From contig JADBJJ010000025.1 in NCBI GenBank assembly GCA_014874475.1, positions 1 through 64,000 on the forward strand: a stretch of DNA of 64,000 bases, in the 5' to 3' direction. The position numbers and the translations under genes are program-made. The notes beneath the pieces are model-generated. The model was not told the DNA's origin. It saw only the letters and a list, made by a program, of their open reading frames with translations, and did not search any database. This DNA is from Chloroflexota bacterium (GTDB taxonomy: Bacteria > Chloroflexota > Anaerolineae > B4-G1 > DUEL01). Shown here piece after piece: positions 31,795 through 40,827 of this stretch (the stretch's first letter is position 1; every line of letters begins with the position of its first letter).

Positions 31795-32847
31795 ATGGAA
31801 ACGCTCCAACTGCTGAAACAACTTTCGGAAGCCCCGGGCCTGCCCGGTCACGAAGAGCCGGTGCGGGCTCTGGTGCGCACTCTTTGGACCCCCCTGGTAG
31901 ATGAGATTCATATAGATGGCCTGGGGAGCCTCCTCGGCCGCCGGCGCGGCTCCGGCCCCGAACCTCGCCCCACCCTGATGTTTGCCGCCCATATGGACGA
32001 GATCGGCCTGCGGGTGGTGGCCATAGAGCGAGGCTTCCTGCGCGTCGCCCGCGTTGGCGGGACCGATCGGCGCATCCTGCCGGGGACGGAAGTCCTCGTC
32101 CACGGAGAGCGAGACCTCCCCGGCGTTGTGGGTATGCGCCCGCCCCATGTTGTCCCCCCCGACCGGCGGGATAAGACTCTCCCCTGGGAGGAACTGTTCG
32201 TGGACGTAGGATTGCCGGAGGAGGAACTAAAAGCCGTCGTCCGGGTAGGCGACCCCATCTCCTTCCGGCGGGAGGCTGTAGAATTGAAAAACGGCCTGCT
32301 GGCGGGCAAAGCGCTGGATAATCGGGTTTCTGTGGCGGTTCTGACGCTGGCCCTGGAGCACCTCTCCCGCACATCTCCCACCTGGGATGTGGTTGCCGTA
32401 GCGACGGTCCAGGAAGAGGTGGGGCTCTACGGCGCCACCACTGCCGCCTACGGCGTCGCCCCCGATATAGCCGTTGCGGTGGACGTCACCTTCGGACGAC
32501 AGGCCGGAGTCCCCAACCATCGGGCTTTTCCACTGGGGGAGGGAATCGCCATTGGCGTGGGGCCCAATTTCCATCCGGCGATGGTGGAGCGGCTGAAGAG
32601 GACGGCTGAGGCCAACGAAATCCCCTACCACATAGACCCCATTCCCGGCCGCAGCGGCACCGACGCCTGGGCCATCCAGGTGAGCCGCGAGGGCGTGCCC
32701 ACCGGCCTGGTCTCAGTCCCTCTCCGTTATATGCACCAGCCAGTGGAGACGGTGTCGCTGAAGGACGTGGAGCGGGCCGGACGGCTGCTAGCCCTCTTCG
32801 CAGCCGGGCTGGAGGCGGATTTCCGGCCACGATGGGAAGACGAGTAA
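31795..32847 (+). CDS. M42 family metallopeptidase (first of three)
   Basis: A 350-residue cytosolic di-metal aminopeptidase of the glutamyl/TET type, probably acting on short peptides as a large homo-oligomer. Metal-site motifs are visible in order: AAHMDEIGL (His-x-Asp), ALDNRVS (bridging Asp), QEEVGLYGA (catalytic Glu pair), VDVTFG and a C-terminal RYMHQPVE (His). Length is normal. It begins a run of three M42 genes on the plus strand with gaps of about 140 bases, each divergent in sequence, so the enzymes likely differ in residue preference. SD AAGGAG lies somewhat far upstream. Confidence 0.9.
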   Translation: METLQLLKQLSEAPGLPGHEEPVRALVRTLWTPLVDEIHIDGLGSLLGRRRGSGPEPRPTLMFAAHMDEIGLRVVAIERGFLRVARVGGTDRRILPGTEVLVHGERDLPGVVGMRPPHVVPPDRRDKTLPWEELFVDVGLPEEELKAVVRVGDPISFRREAVELKNGLLAGKALDNRVSVAVLTLALEHLSRTSPTWDVVAVATVQEEVGLYGATTAAYGVAPDIAVAVDVTFGRQAGVPNHRAFPLGEGIAIGVGPNFHPAMVERLKRTAEANEIPYHIDPIPGRSGTDAWAIQVSREGVPTGLVSVPLRYMHQPVETVSLKDVERAGRLLALFAAGLEADFRPRWEDE

Positions 32848-32991
32848 GGGAAACTGCTCTCGTTCGCTCGCCGCGCGAACGGGAACTCCGGGAATACGCT
32901 CTGAAGAGGTGGCAAACCGATCACCTTCGGTTGACCTCTGGGCCGTTTCTCTATCCCGGATTGAGTCCAGCAAATCTCAGGTAGGCGAACC

Positions 32992-34026
32992 GTGGAACTT
33001 TTAAAGGAATTATCCGAAGCCTTTGGCCCTTCGGGCCACGAAAAAGAAATCCGGCAAGTGCTGCGCCGGGCCCTGGAGGGGCACGCGGACCGGATTTGGG
33101 TGGACGCATTGGGCAATCTTCATGCCTTCCGGGAGGGAACCGGGGCGGACCGCCTGCGCGTCCTGCTGGCTGCCCATATGGACGAGGTCGGGCTGATGGT
33201 CGTGGGGCACGACGATTCCGGCGGCCTGCGCGTGCGCGCCATCGGCGGCATAGATGACCGGGTCTTCCCCGGCGCTCAGGTCTGGGTGGGGCCGGACCGC
33301 ATTCCCGGCGTCATCGGCCTGAAGCCTGTCCATCTCCTGGAAAGGGGAGAGGATGAGAAAGTCATCCCGATAGACCAGTTGCTGGTGGACATCGGGGCAA
33401 AAGGAAAAGAAGAAGCCCAGCGGTGGGCCCCTTTGGGCACCCCGATGGTCTTCGCCACCCGCTTTGAAGAGGTGGGCGCGCTGGTCAAGGGAAAGTCCTT
33501 TGACGACCGGGCTGGCTGCACGGTCCTGGCGGAACTGGTGCGCGGCGAACGGCTTCCCCACGACCTCTATGCCGTCTTCACCGTCCAGGAGGAAGTCGGG
33601 CTGCGGGGCGCGCGCGTTGCCGCCTACGCCAACCGCCCCGATTGCGCCTTTGCCCTGGAGGGCACTATCGCCGATGACCTGCCCAAAAAGAAGGATGTTA
33701 GCCCCACATCCGAGTTGGGCAAAGGACCAGCGATTACAGTGATGGACCACACGTTCATCGCTCACCGGGGCCTGTTGCGGCTGCTGGTGGAGACAGCAGA
33801 AGCGCTGGGTATCCCTTATCAGTTCAAACAGCCGGGCATCGGCGGCACCGATTCTGGCGCCATCCATCTGGCCCGCGAGGGGGTTCCCTGCGGCACCGTC
33901 GCTGTCCCCTGTCGCTACATCCATAGCCCCGTTAGCCTGCTCTCGCCGGCGGACCTGGAGAACACCGTCCGGCTGATGCGGGAAAGCCTGCGCCGTCTCA
34001 CTCCCGCTGTCCTGGAAAGGGCGTGA
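32992..34026 (+). CDS. M42 family metallopeptidase (second of three)
   Basis: A 344-residue M42 aminopeptidase. Motifs: AAHMDEVGL, SFDDRAG, QEEVGLRGA, ALEGTIADD and RYIHSP. A GTG start was chosen because the N-terminus (ELLKELSEAFGPSGHE) matches the start of M42 proteins exactly. The metal-site Glu-Gly after ALEGT, rather than the VDVT of its neighbours, marks it as a distinct subtype. It sits between two other M42 genes. Confidence 0.9.
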   Translation: MELLKELSEAFGPSGHEKEIRQVLRRALEGHADRIWVDALGNLHAFREGTGADRLRVLLAAHMDEVGLMVVGHDDSGGLRVRAIGGIDDRVFPGAQVWVGPDRIPGVIGLKPVHLLERGEDEKVIPIDQLLVDIGAKGKEEAQRWAPLGTPMVFATRFEEVGALVKGKSFDDRAGCTVLAELVRGERLPHDLYAVFTVQEEVGLRGARVAAYANRPDCAFALEGTIADDLPKKKDVSPTSELGKGPAITVMDHTFIAHRGLLRLLVETAEALGIPYQFKQPGIGGTDSGAIHLAREGVPCGTVAVPCRYIHSPVSLLSPADLENTVRLMRESLRRLTPAVLERA

Positions 34027-34167
34027 ACGATGCTCCCTTGCCCGGTGGGAGAAGGGCAGGGAGTGGGGCCAATATGACCGAAAACTGTCACCGGCAGGAT
34101 TTCGGCCTGGATACCCTGCGCGGACAACGTTGCTGGGAGGAACAGAAACGCTCCGAAGGAGGAAACT

Positions 34168-35151
34168 GTGAATGACTTGATCTGTCAATTGACTGAAGCC
34201 TACGGGCCGTCCGGTTTTGAAGATGCCGTTCGTTCCCTTCTGCGCTCCGTGGTCACCCCTCTGGCCGACGAAGTCCGGGTTACCCCACTGGGCAGTCTGG
34301 TCGCCGTCCGCCGGGGGACCGGCAACGGGCGCCGCATCGTGCTGGCAGCCCATATGGACGAAATCGGCGTCATGGTCACCTACGTAGACGAGAAGGGCTT
34401 CCTTCGGTTCACCCCGATTGGCGGTGTCTCACCCCTCACCTGCCTGGGCGCGCGCGTCCGCTTTGAGAACGGCACCCTGGGCGTCATCGGGTCGGAGAAA
34501 CGGGAGGACCCCGGTAAGGCTCCGACGTTTGAGCAACTCTACATAGACGTGGGCGCTACCGGTCGGGATGACTGCCCCGTGCGGGTGGGGGACGCGGCTG
34601 TCTTTGAGCGGCCCTTCGCTGTCCAGGGCCGGCGGCTGGTCGCCAAAGCGATGGACGACCGCATCGGTTGCGCCGTTCTGGTGGAAACGCTGCGGCGGCT
34701 CGGACCGACGCCCCACGAGGTCCATTTCGTCTTCAGCGTTCAGGAGGAGACGACGCTCTCCGGCGCCCGAACGGCGGCCTACGGGATTGAGCCGGATATG
34801 GCGATCGCAGTGGATGTAACCGGGACGGGAGATACACCGGAGAGCCGGCCGATGGCGGTGGAACTGGGGAAAGGACCGGCGATCAAGGTCCAGGATGCCG
34901 GGATGATCGCCCACCCAACCGTGCGGGAATGGCTGGTACGCGCAGCGGAGGCAGCGGGAATCCCCTATCAGATGGAGGTCCTGGAATGGGGGACAACCGA
35001 CGCCGCAGCGATGCAACTGGTCCGTTCCGGTGTCCCCTCTGGCTGTCTCTCTATCCCCTGCCGCTACATCCACACCCCCAGTGAGATGGTGGATCAGGAA
35101 GATGTGGAGGGAGCCGTTCGGCTCCTGCTTCATGCCCTTCAGACGGCGTAA
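34168..35151 (+). CDS. M42 family metallopeptidase (third of three)
   Basis: A 327-residue M42 aminopeptidase starting with GTG seven bases after a strong AAGGAGG site. Motifs: AAHMDEIGV, AMDDRIG, QEETTLSGA, VDVTGTGDTPE and RYIHTPSE. It closes the M42 run and is followed by a strong terminator, so the three genes may form one transcript that ends there. Confidence 0.9.
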   Translation: MNDLICQLTEAYGPSGFEDAVRSLLRSVVTPLADEVRVTPLGSLVAVRRGTGNGRRIVLAAHMDEIGVMVTYVDEKGFLRFTPIGGVSPLTCLGARVRFENGTLGVIGSEKREDPGKAPTFEQLYIDVGATGRDDCPVRVGDAAVFERPFAVQGRRLVAKAMDDRIGCAVLVETLRRLGPTPHEVHFVFSVQEETTLSGARTAAYGIEPDMAIAVDVTGTGDTPESRPMAVELGKGPAIKVQDAGMIAHPTVREWLVRAAEAAGIPYQMEVLEWGTTDAAAMQLVRSGVPSGCLSIPCRYIHTPSEMVDQEDVEGAVRLLLHALQTA

Positions 35152-35190
35152 CCCGGCCCCATCCAAACCGTTTCTCCGACGGAGGGAGGG

Positions 35191-35222
35191 AGATTCTGCG
35201 GCGGCTGACCGCCGCAGAATCT
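35191..35222 (+). terminator. Strong terminator after the M42 genes
   Basis: A perfect 14-bp stem (AGATTCTGCGGCGG / CCGCCGCAGAATCT) with CTGA loop, followed by GTTTCT. Confidence 0.75.
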
Positions 35223-35389
35223 GTTTCTCGGGCGTGTTCCCGATTGGCGGGCTTCTTGTGCCCAGCGGTGAACCCGCAGGGCTCAATGCCCAATCTCTCT
35301 TCCAGGGCTGAGGACGCCTGACCTTTCTCCCATCCCCCATCCACGCACGACGTAACCGTGGGGACAGGGGACAGGAGGGCGACATACTG

Positions 35390-35471
35390 GGTACGCCCGC
35401 CCGTATCCAGGAAACGGAATCCGGCATTCTTGCGCGGCGGTGAAGATTCAACAACACTCTATAGGGAGACT
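35390..35471 (+). repeat. 82-bp dispersed repeat, copy 2
   Basis: Matches the reverse complement of 7709-7790 at 75 of 82 positions. It lies in the 429-base gap 35152-35580, which otherwise holds a terminator at the left, a promoter at the right and no recognisable gene. Confidence 0.75.
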
Positions 35472-35524
35472 ACCCAAAAGGCTATTCCCGACGAAATCGG
35501 GACACCCTCCGTTTTCCTGCCTGC

Positions 35525-35552
35525 TTGCCAAACCCTAAAATTGTGTTACACT
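35525..35552 (+). promoter_or_regulatory. Promoter of the M29 aminopeptidase gene
   Basis: TTGCCA, 16 bases, TACACT, ending 28 bases before the ATG; AAGGAG ribosome site follows. Confidence 0.55.
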
Positions 35553-35580
35553 CTCCTTACTGGAATCTCCTAAGGAGTCA

Positions 35581-36687
35581 ATGATGAAAGACCCACGCGC
35601 AGAACGACTCGCTGCTGTATTGGTACAGTACTCCACTGCTATTCAGCCCGGCGACCTGGTCGCCATTCAGGGGATGCCGGAGGCGGCCCCGTTACTGCTG
35701 GCCATCTACGAAGAGGTCCTGAAAGCCGGTGGCCACCCCCACCTGCTGGCCAGTCTGCCCGGCGCTGAAGAGGCCTTCTTTCGTCTGGCCTCCGATGCCC
35801 AACTGGATTTCGTCTCCCCTCTCAACCGGCTGGTCATAGAGCAGTTTGACGCCATCATCAACATCCGCTCCGACCGCAACACCCGCGAACTGACCGCGAT
35901 AGACCCGGCCCGTCAGCGGCGCCGCAGCCAGGCTATGGCCCCCCTCATCAAGACCTATTTGCAGCGGGGCGCTACGGGGGAACTGAAGTGGACCGCCACC
36001 CAGTACCCCACCGCCGCCTACGCGCAGGAAGCGGATATGAGTCTGCGGGACTACGAGGACTTTGTCTACGGCGCGTGCTTCTGCAACGACGATGACGCCG
36101 TCGCCCGCTGGCAGGAGGTCCGCCAGCGCCAGCAGCGGCTGATAGAGTGGCTGAAGGGGAAACGAGAGGTCCGCATCACCGGCCCCAATGCCGACCTGAC
36201 CCTCTCCATTGAGGGGCGCGCGTTCATCAACTGTGACGGTCGCTATAATATGCCCGACGGCGAAATCTTCACCGGCCCCGTGGAGGATAGCGCCCGGGGC
36301 TGGGTGCGCTTCACCTATCCCGCCGTCACCGGCGGGCGGGAAGTAGAGGGAGTGGAACTCTGGTTTGAGGACGGGCGCGTCGTGCGGGCGACGGCCCGCA
36401 AAAACGAGGAGTACCTCCTCCAGATGCTGGAGGCCGACCCGGGCGCCCGCTACCTGGGCGAGTTCGCCTTCGGTACCAACTCCGGCATCCAGCGGTTCAC
36501 CAAAAATATCCTCTTTGATGAGAAAATCGGCGGCTCTTTCCACCTGGCCCTGGGCGCCGGGTACCCGGAGACCGGCAGCCGCAACGAATCGGCCATCCAC
36601 TGGGATATGATTTGCGATATGCGAGAGGGCGGCGAAGTCTGGGTAGATGGGGAACTCTTCTACCACGATGGGGAATTTGTTGTGTAG
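35581..36687 (+). CDS. M29 family aminopeptidase (thermophilic aminopeptidase T/AmpS-like)
   Basis: A 368-residue cytosolic co-catalytic metallo-aminopeptidase. The N-terminus (PRAERLAAVLVQYSTAIQPGD) and the C-terminal metal-site elements (TGPVEDSARG, LGEFAFGTN, HLALGAGYPETG, HWDMICDM, HDGEFV) are typical of M29 enzymes such as AmpT of Thermus, which release most N-terminal residues. Tandem ATG codons follow AAGGAG. Its stop overlaps the start region of the M28 lipoprotein gene, suggesting coupling. It follows the three M42 genes after a terminator and its own promoter. Confidence 0.9.
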   Translation: MMKDPRAERLAAVLVQYSTAIQPGDLVAIQGMPEAAPLLLAIYEEVLKAGGHPHLLASLPGAEEAFFRLASDAQLDFVSPLNRLVIEQFDAIINIRSDRNTRELTAIDPARQRRRSQAMAPLIKTYLQRGATGELKWTATQYPTAAYAQEADMSLRDYEDFVYGACFCNDDDAVARWQEVRQRQQRLIEWLKGKREVRITGPNADLTLSIEGRAFINCDGRYNMPDGEIFTGPVEDSARGWVRFTYPAVTGGREVEGVELWFEDGRVVRATARKNEEYLLQMLEADPGARYLGEFAFGTNSGIQRFTKNILFDEKIGGSFHLALGAGYPETGSRNESAIHWDMICDMREGGEVWVDGELFYHDGEFVV

Positions 36688-37564
36688 CCGGATTAGAAAG
36701 ATGCCGGGCACCTTCAAAGTGCTCGGCACCTTCTTGTTCGCTTTCGCGCTGCTTCTCCTGACGGCCTGCGGGTCGGCGTCGCCCCGAACCTTCAGCGGCG
36801 AACAGGCCTACGCTCACGTCTTGGAACAGTGCGCCCTGGGCCCCCGGCCTACCGGCTCCCCTGCCATCCGCGCGGCCGGAGATGCTATCATTGCCCATCT
36901 GGAGGGATGGGGCTGGGCTGTGGAGACCCAGTCGTTCACCTACCGGGATACGCCTGTCCGCAACATCATCGGGCGGGCCGGAGAGGGGCCGGTGGTCATC
37001 GTTGGCGCGCACTACGACACCCGCCGCTCCGCCGACCAGGAGGATCCCACTCAGCCCGTCCTGGGGGCCAACGACGGCGCCTCCGGCACTGCCGTCCTGA
37101 TGGAACTGGCGCGCGTCCTGGACAAGGAGCGACTGCGCCACCAGGTCTGGCTCGTCTTCTTTGACGCGGAGGACAACGGCGGCCTGGACGGCTGGGAGTG
37201 GTGCGTGGGCTCCTCCTATATGGCGGCCCACTTGACCATCCGCCCCGAGGCTATGGTCCTGGTGGACATGGTCGGCGACGCTGACCAACAGTTATACTTT
37301 GAGCGCAATTCCGACCCAAACCTCATGCGGGAACTTTGGGACATCGCAGCCACGCTGGGCTACACCGCCACCTTCATCCCGGAGTATCGCTGGGCAGTGT
37401 ACGATGACCACATCCCCTTTGCCCAGCGGGGCATCCCAGCGGTAGACATCATTGATTTTGACTATCCGTATTGGCACACGACTCGCGACACGCCCGACAA
37501 AGTCAGCCCGGAAAGCCTGGAGCGGGTGGGCCGGGTACTGGAGGTCTGGCTGGAGGGACAATAA
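36668..37564 (+). CDS. M28 family peptidase-like lipoprotein
   Basis: A predicted lipoprotein of about 298 residues. It has a signal peptide with lipobox LLLTAC, then an M28 zinc-peptidase/glutaminyl cyclase-like domain. Metal-site motifs: GAHYDT (His, Asp), GANDGASGTAVL (bridging Asp), FFDAEDNGG (Glu-Asp), VDMVGDAD (Asp) and the late His in YPYWHTTRDTPDK. The glutaminyl-peptide cyclotransferase branch is as likely as an aminopeptidase. The start is uncertain: 36668 gives a basic n-region (SRIRK), 36701 a shorter signal. The 36701 ATG and following 11 codons lie inside a palindromic repeat (36696-36733), so the N-terminus seems rebuilt by a repeat insertion. Confidence 0.8.
   Translation: MGNLLCSRIRKMPGTFKVLGTFLFAFALLLLTACGSASPRTFSGEQAYAHVLEQCALGPRPTGSPAIRAAGDAIIAHLEGWGWAVETQSFTYRDTPVRNIIGRAGEGPVVIVGAHYDTRRSADQEDPTQPVLGANDGASGTAVLMELARVLDKERLRHQVWLVFFDAEDNGGLDGWEWCVGSSYMAAHLTIRPEAMVLVDMVGDADQQLYFERNSDPNLMRELWDIAATLGYTATFIPEYRWAVYDDHIPFAQRGIPAVDIIDFDYPYWHTTRDTPDKVSPESLERVGRVLEVWLEGQ
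36696..36733. repeat. Palindromic repeat inside the lipoprotein signal peptide
   Basis: GAAAGaTGCCGGGCAC...AAAGTGCTCGGCACCTTC matches the terminator palindrome at 2411-2448 (GAAAGTGCCGGGCAC...AAGTGCCTGGCACTTTC) over nearly its whole length. Here it is translated as MPGTFKVLGTF. Confidence 0.6.
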
Positions 37565-37582
37565 ACCACCGAACAAGGAGAG

Positions 37583-38539
37583 ATGATGCGCATCCTGATC
37601 ACCGGCGGAGCCGGATTCATCGGCTCTCACCTTTGTGACCGCCTGCTGGCGGAAGGGCACGAAGTGATCGCAATGGACAACTTGAGCACCGGCAGCGTGG
37701 AGAACATCGCCCACCTGGCCGGTCATGAGCGATTTCACTTTATCAAGCACGACGTTACTCACTATATCTACATTCCCGGGCCGCTGGACGCGGTTCTCCA
37801 CCTGGCCAGTCTCCCCAGCCCGGTAGACTACCTGAACTACCCCATCCAGACCCTGAAAGTGGGCGCGCTGGGGACTCACAACGCGCTGGGGGTGGCGCTG
37901 GCCAAGGGGGCCCTCTTCCTCCTGGCTTCTACCTCCGAGGTCTACGGCGACCCGCTGGTTCATCCCCAATCCGAGGACTACTGGGGGAACGTCAACCCGA
38001 TCGGCCCGCGCGGCGTCTATGACGAGAGCAAGCGGTTCGCCGAGGCGCTCACGATGGCCTACCATCGCTACCACGGGGTGGATACTCGCATCGCCCGCAT
38101 CTTCAACTGCTACGGTCCCCGGATGCGGCTGGACGACGGGCGGGTGGTGCCCAACTTCATCGGCCAGGCGCTGCGGGGCGAGCCCCTCACCGTCTACGAC
38201 GACGGCACTCGTACCCGCTCCTTCTGCTACGTCTCGGATATGGTGGATGGGTTGGTGCGCCTGCTGTTTTCCAGTGAGACCCGCCCGGTGAACCTGGGCA
38301 ACCCTCAAGAGATGACCATCCTGGAATTTGCGCAGAAGATTCTGGAGATTACAGGGAGTAAATCCGAAATCGCTTTTGTCCGCCCCACCGACGACCGCAC
38401 CCGCGATGACCCCCAACGGCGCTGCCCAGATATCACCCGCGCCCGCCAGGTGCTGGGCTGGGAGCCGAAAGTCTCCCTGGAGGAGGGCCTGCGGGAGACG
38501 GTGGCGTATTTTCGGAGCAAGATTGTGGCGCAAGGTTAA
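37583..38539 (+). CDS. NAD-dependent epimerase/dehydratase, probable UDP-glucuronate decarboxylase
   Basis: A 318-residue extended short-chain dehydrogenase. It has the Rossmann motif [10 protein letters not shown], the catalytic Ser/Thr region STSEVYGDP, and Y-x3-K in YDESKR. The block [18 protein letters not shown] and the later NCYGPRM, VVPNF and [13 protein letters not shown] are characteristic of UDP-glucuronate decarboxylase (UXS), which makes UDP-xylose. The first basic positions also fit RmlB-like enzymes, but the [11 protein letters not shown] signature favours UXS. It follows the M28 gene by 18 bases with SD AAGGAG, so may share its transcript. Product may feed cell-surface glycans. 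Confidence 0.88.
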   Translation: MMRILITGGAGFIGSHLCDRLLAEGHEVIAMDNLSTGSVENIAHLAGHERFHFIKHDVTHYIYIPGPLDAVLHLASLPSPVDYLNYPIQTLKVGALGTHNALGVALAKGALFLLASTSEVYGDPLVHPQSEDYWGNVNPIGPRGVYDESKRFAEALTMAYHRYHGVDTRIARIFNCYGPRMRLDDGRVVPNFIGQALRGEPLTVYDDGTRTRSFCYVSDMVDGLVRLLFSSETRPVNLGNPQEMTILEFAQKILEITGSKSEIAFVRPTDDRTRDDPQRRCPDITRARQVLGWEPKVSLEEGLRETVAYFRSKIVAQG

Positions 38540-38566
38540 CCTTGCGCTACGGAGCCAGGAGTCGGC

Positions 38567-38758
38567 ATGCTTACCCAGTCCGCAGCCCGGTTCGTTGAAG
38601 CCTTTTTCCTCCACCTCGATCAATTCCCAGGAGTGGTCAGCCAGGCCAGCGCCGAGGAACTGGCGGAGGCTCTTGCAGAGAAGGGAAAGTTAGATGTTGG
38701 AGTTGAACACGTTCATCGTTGGAGATGCCCTGGAGATTCTACGGACTCTGCCAGATGA
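38567..38758 (+). CDS. Small ORF overlapping the DNA methyltransferase start
   Basis: A 63-residue frame (LTQSAARFVEAFFLHLDQF, then ASAEELAEALAEKGKL) with a good AGGAG ribosome site. The first 45 residues are helical and protein-like. From DVGVEH onwards it overlaps the methyltransferase gene in another frame and looks like read-through. A TAG overlapping the methyltransferase ATG lies one frame away. It could be a small partner protein or a decayed gene; no family recognised. Confidence 0.4.
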   Translation: MLTQSAARFVEAFFLHLDQFPGVVSQASAEELAEALAEKGKLDVGVEHVHRWRCPGDSTDSAR

Positions 38759-39572
38759 CCTTCTTGATGTTACGGTCACTTCACCTCCATACAACAAGGG
38801 AGAGCGGGATAAAGGCTGGCTGGTAGACCGGGTTGTGTACGATGTGGCCACCGACCGGAAAGACGAAGAGGCGTACCAGGAAGAGCAAATTGCGGTGCTG
38901 AACGAGATATATCGGGTTACCCGACCGGGAGGCTCGTTCTTTTACAATCATAAAATTCGGTGGTCCAGAGGTCGGCTGATCCATCCTTATGAGTGGGTCA
39001 GCCGTTCCCGGTGGATTTTGAGGCAGGAAATCATCTGGTATCGGAAGATTGCCGCCAATCTGCGAGGCTGGCGATTCTGGCAGGTGGATGAGCGGATTTA
39101 CTGGCTCTGCAAGCCCCGTTTTCCCGGAGATGCCATCGGCGCAGAATTGGGTTCTCGCCACGCCCTGCTGACTTCGGTATGGGAAATCCGGCCTGAACGG
39201 GACCCTCGTCACCCGAACCCCTTTCCCATTGAACTCCCGGTCCGCTGTATTTACTCCGTTCTGGACGACCGCAAGGGAATTGTGCTGGACCCTTATGCCG
39301 GTATCGGAACGACACTGGTTGCGGCCCAACTCTTAGGGCATGATTTCCTCGGGATAGATATCAGCGAGACTTACGCAGCCATCGCCAAGGAGCGAATAGA
39401 GAGCGCCGAGCGGGAACGGGCCCGGGTTCTGGCGGAACTGGAATTCCACAAAGTACGGAAGACCTTCCAGGAGCGGAAAGCCCTGGGAGAATGGATAGGG
39501 CGGTTTCGCCCATCCAGAACTTCTGCTCGGCAGGGTCTGCTTCTGCCCGAGAGAGAAATAGAAAACACGTAG
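38694..39572 (+). CDS. Site-specific DNA methyltransferase (beta-type, adenine-N6 or cytosine-N4)
   Basis: A 292-residue amino-methyltransferase. The catalytic motif IV TSPPYN is near the N-terminus (residues 29-34) and the SAM-binding motif I is near the C-terminus (DPYAGIGTT, about 203-211, followed by FLGIDIS), the order of the beta class. TSPPY is common in N4-cytosine and some N6-adenine enzymes, so the base is not certain. No restriction endonuclease is adjacent: the downstream gene is a peptidase, so it appears to be an orphan, or its partner is the small overlapping ORF. The charged C-terminus (from about residue 235) is a non-catalytic extension. Confidence 0.85.
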   Translation: MLELNTFIVGDALEILRTLPDDLLDVTVTSPPYNKGERDKGWLVDRVVYDVATDRKDEEAYQEEQIAVLNEIYRVTRPGGSFFYNHKIRWSRGRLIHPYEWVSRSRWILRQEIIWYRKIAANLRGWRFWQVDERIYWLCKPRFPGDAIGAELGSRHALLTSVWEIRPERDPRHPNPFPIELPVRCIYSVLDDRKGIVLDPYAGIGTTLVAAQLLGHDFLGIDISETYAAIAKERIESAERERARVLAELEFHKVRKTFQERKALGEWIGRFRPSRTSARQGLLLPEREIENT

Positions 39573-39606
39573 CGCAGGCTGTCGGTCTGCATTATGGAGA
39601 AAGAGG

Positions 39607-40827
39607 ATGAAACGCGACATAGACACCTTAATGGAAGCCCGAGGGCTGGATGCTTTCGTCGTCTCTGGCCGCACGTACGGAAATCCATCCCTTGTCTACC
39701 TCCTCAACGGGGCCAACGTGACCCAGGGGATTGTGGTCAAAAAACGGGGCGAGTCCCCCATCTTCATTCACTCCCCGATTGAACGGGACGAGGCCGCCGC
39801 CAGCGGACTCCCGCTGGTCAACATGGCCCGCTACCGTTTCACCGAAATCCTCCGCGAGACGGGCGACCGGCTGAAGGCGACGGTGGAACTCTACCGCCGC
39901 ATCTTTGCCGACCTGGGGGTGCAGGGAGATGTGGGCTTCTACGGCATGGCCGACCAGGGGTACGCGTACCTGCTTCTCTCCGCCATAGCGGAGGCGCTGC
40001 CAGAGATTCGGGTGCGGGGCGAGTACGACGAGAATCTGCTGGAAGTCGCCCGGGCAACAAAGGACGCCGATGAGGTGGCACAAATTCGGGAGGTCGCCCG
40101 CCTGACCTGCGAAGTGGTGGAAGAGACGATCGCCTTTCTGCGCCGCCACCCGGTAAAGGACGAAACCCTTGTCACCGACGACGGTGCTCCGCTGACGGTC
40201 GGTCAGGTAAAGGAATACGTCTACGGGTTGCTGGCCCAGCGGCGGCTGGAATCCCCGGAGGGGTTCATTTTCGCCATCGGACGGGACGCAGGGGTTCCCC
40301 ACAGCCAGGGCCGTCCGGATGACCCCATCCGGCTGGGGCAAACGATTGTCTACGATATTTTCCCCCGGCGGGCCGGTGGCTACTATTTTGACCTGACCCG
40401 TACTTTCTGCCTGGGATACGCGCCGCCGGAAGTGGAGAACGTTTACCGGGACGTGGCGGATTGCCTGGATGCGGTGATTGCCGAGGCTCGGGTGGGGGTA
40501 GAGGCCCGGCGCCTCCAGCAAGTGGCCTGTGCCTTCTTCGCCCAGCGGGGTTATCCGACAGTCGCGGAGAATCCGGAGACCGAGGTAGGCTTCAATCATC
40601 TCATCGGGCATGGGCTGGGGTTGGCAATTCATGAAGAGCCGGTCTTTACCGATGTCCCCAGCAACATCCGCACCCTGCAGCCGGGCCACGTCTTCACCGT
40701 GGAGCCAGGCCTCTACGACCCCGATAGGGGCTACGGCGTCCGCCTGGAGGACGTCCTGTGGATAGATGAGGAGGGGCGGGTCCACAACTTGACCCCGCTG
40801 CCGAAGGAACTGGTGGTGACTCTGTAG
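39607..40827 (+). CDS. M24 family Xaa-Pro peptidase
   Basis: A 406-residue pita-bread metallopeptidase. The N-terminal creatinase-like domain occupies about 1-160. The catalytic domain shows all five M24 metal ligands: Asp in YDIFPRR, Asp in YYFDLTRTF, His in LIGHGLGLAIHE, Glu in VEPGLY and Glu in GVRLEDVLWI. The enzyme should cleave Xaa-Pro dipeptides or N-terminal Xaa-Pro bonds in the cytosol. It ends at a bidirectional hairpin and closes the peptidase island. Confidence 0.9.
   Translation: MKRDIDTLMEARGLDAFVVSGRTYGNPSLVYLLNGANVTQGIVVKKRGESPIFIHSPIERDEAAASGLPLVNMARYRFTEILRETGDRLKATVELYRRIFADLGVQGDVGFYGMADQGYAYLLLSAIAEALPEIRVRGEYDENLLEVARATKDADEVAQIREVARLTCEVVEETIAFLRRHPVKDETLVTDDGAPLTVGQVKEYVYGLLAQRRLESPEGFIFAIGRDAGVPHSQGRPDDPIRLGQTIVYDIFPRRAGGYYFDLTRTFCLGYAPPEVENVYRDVADCLDAVIAEARVGVEARRLQQVACAFFAQRGYPTVAENPETEVGFNHLIGHGLGLAIHEEPVFTDVPSNIRTLQPGHVFTVEPGLYDPDRGYGVRLEDVLWIDEEGRVHNLTPLPKELVVTL

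Noticed and set aside
34429-35457. 342-codon minus-strand frame
   Set aside because: Mirror of the third M42 gene and the following gap; no family features.
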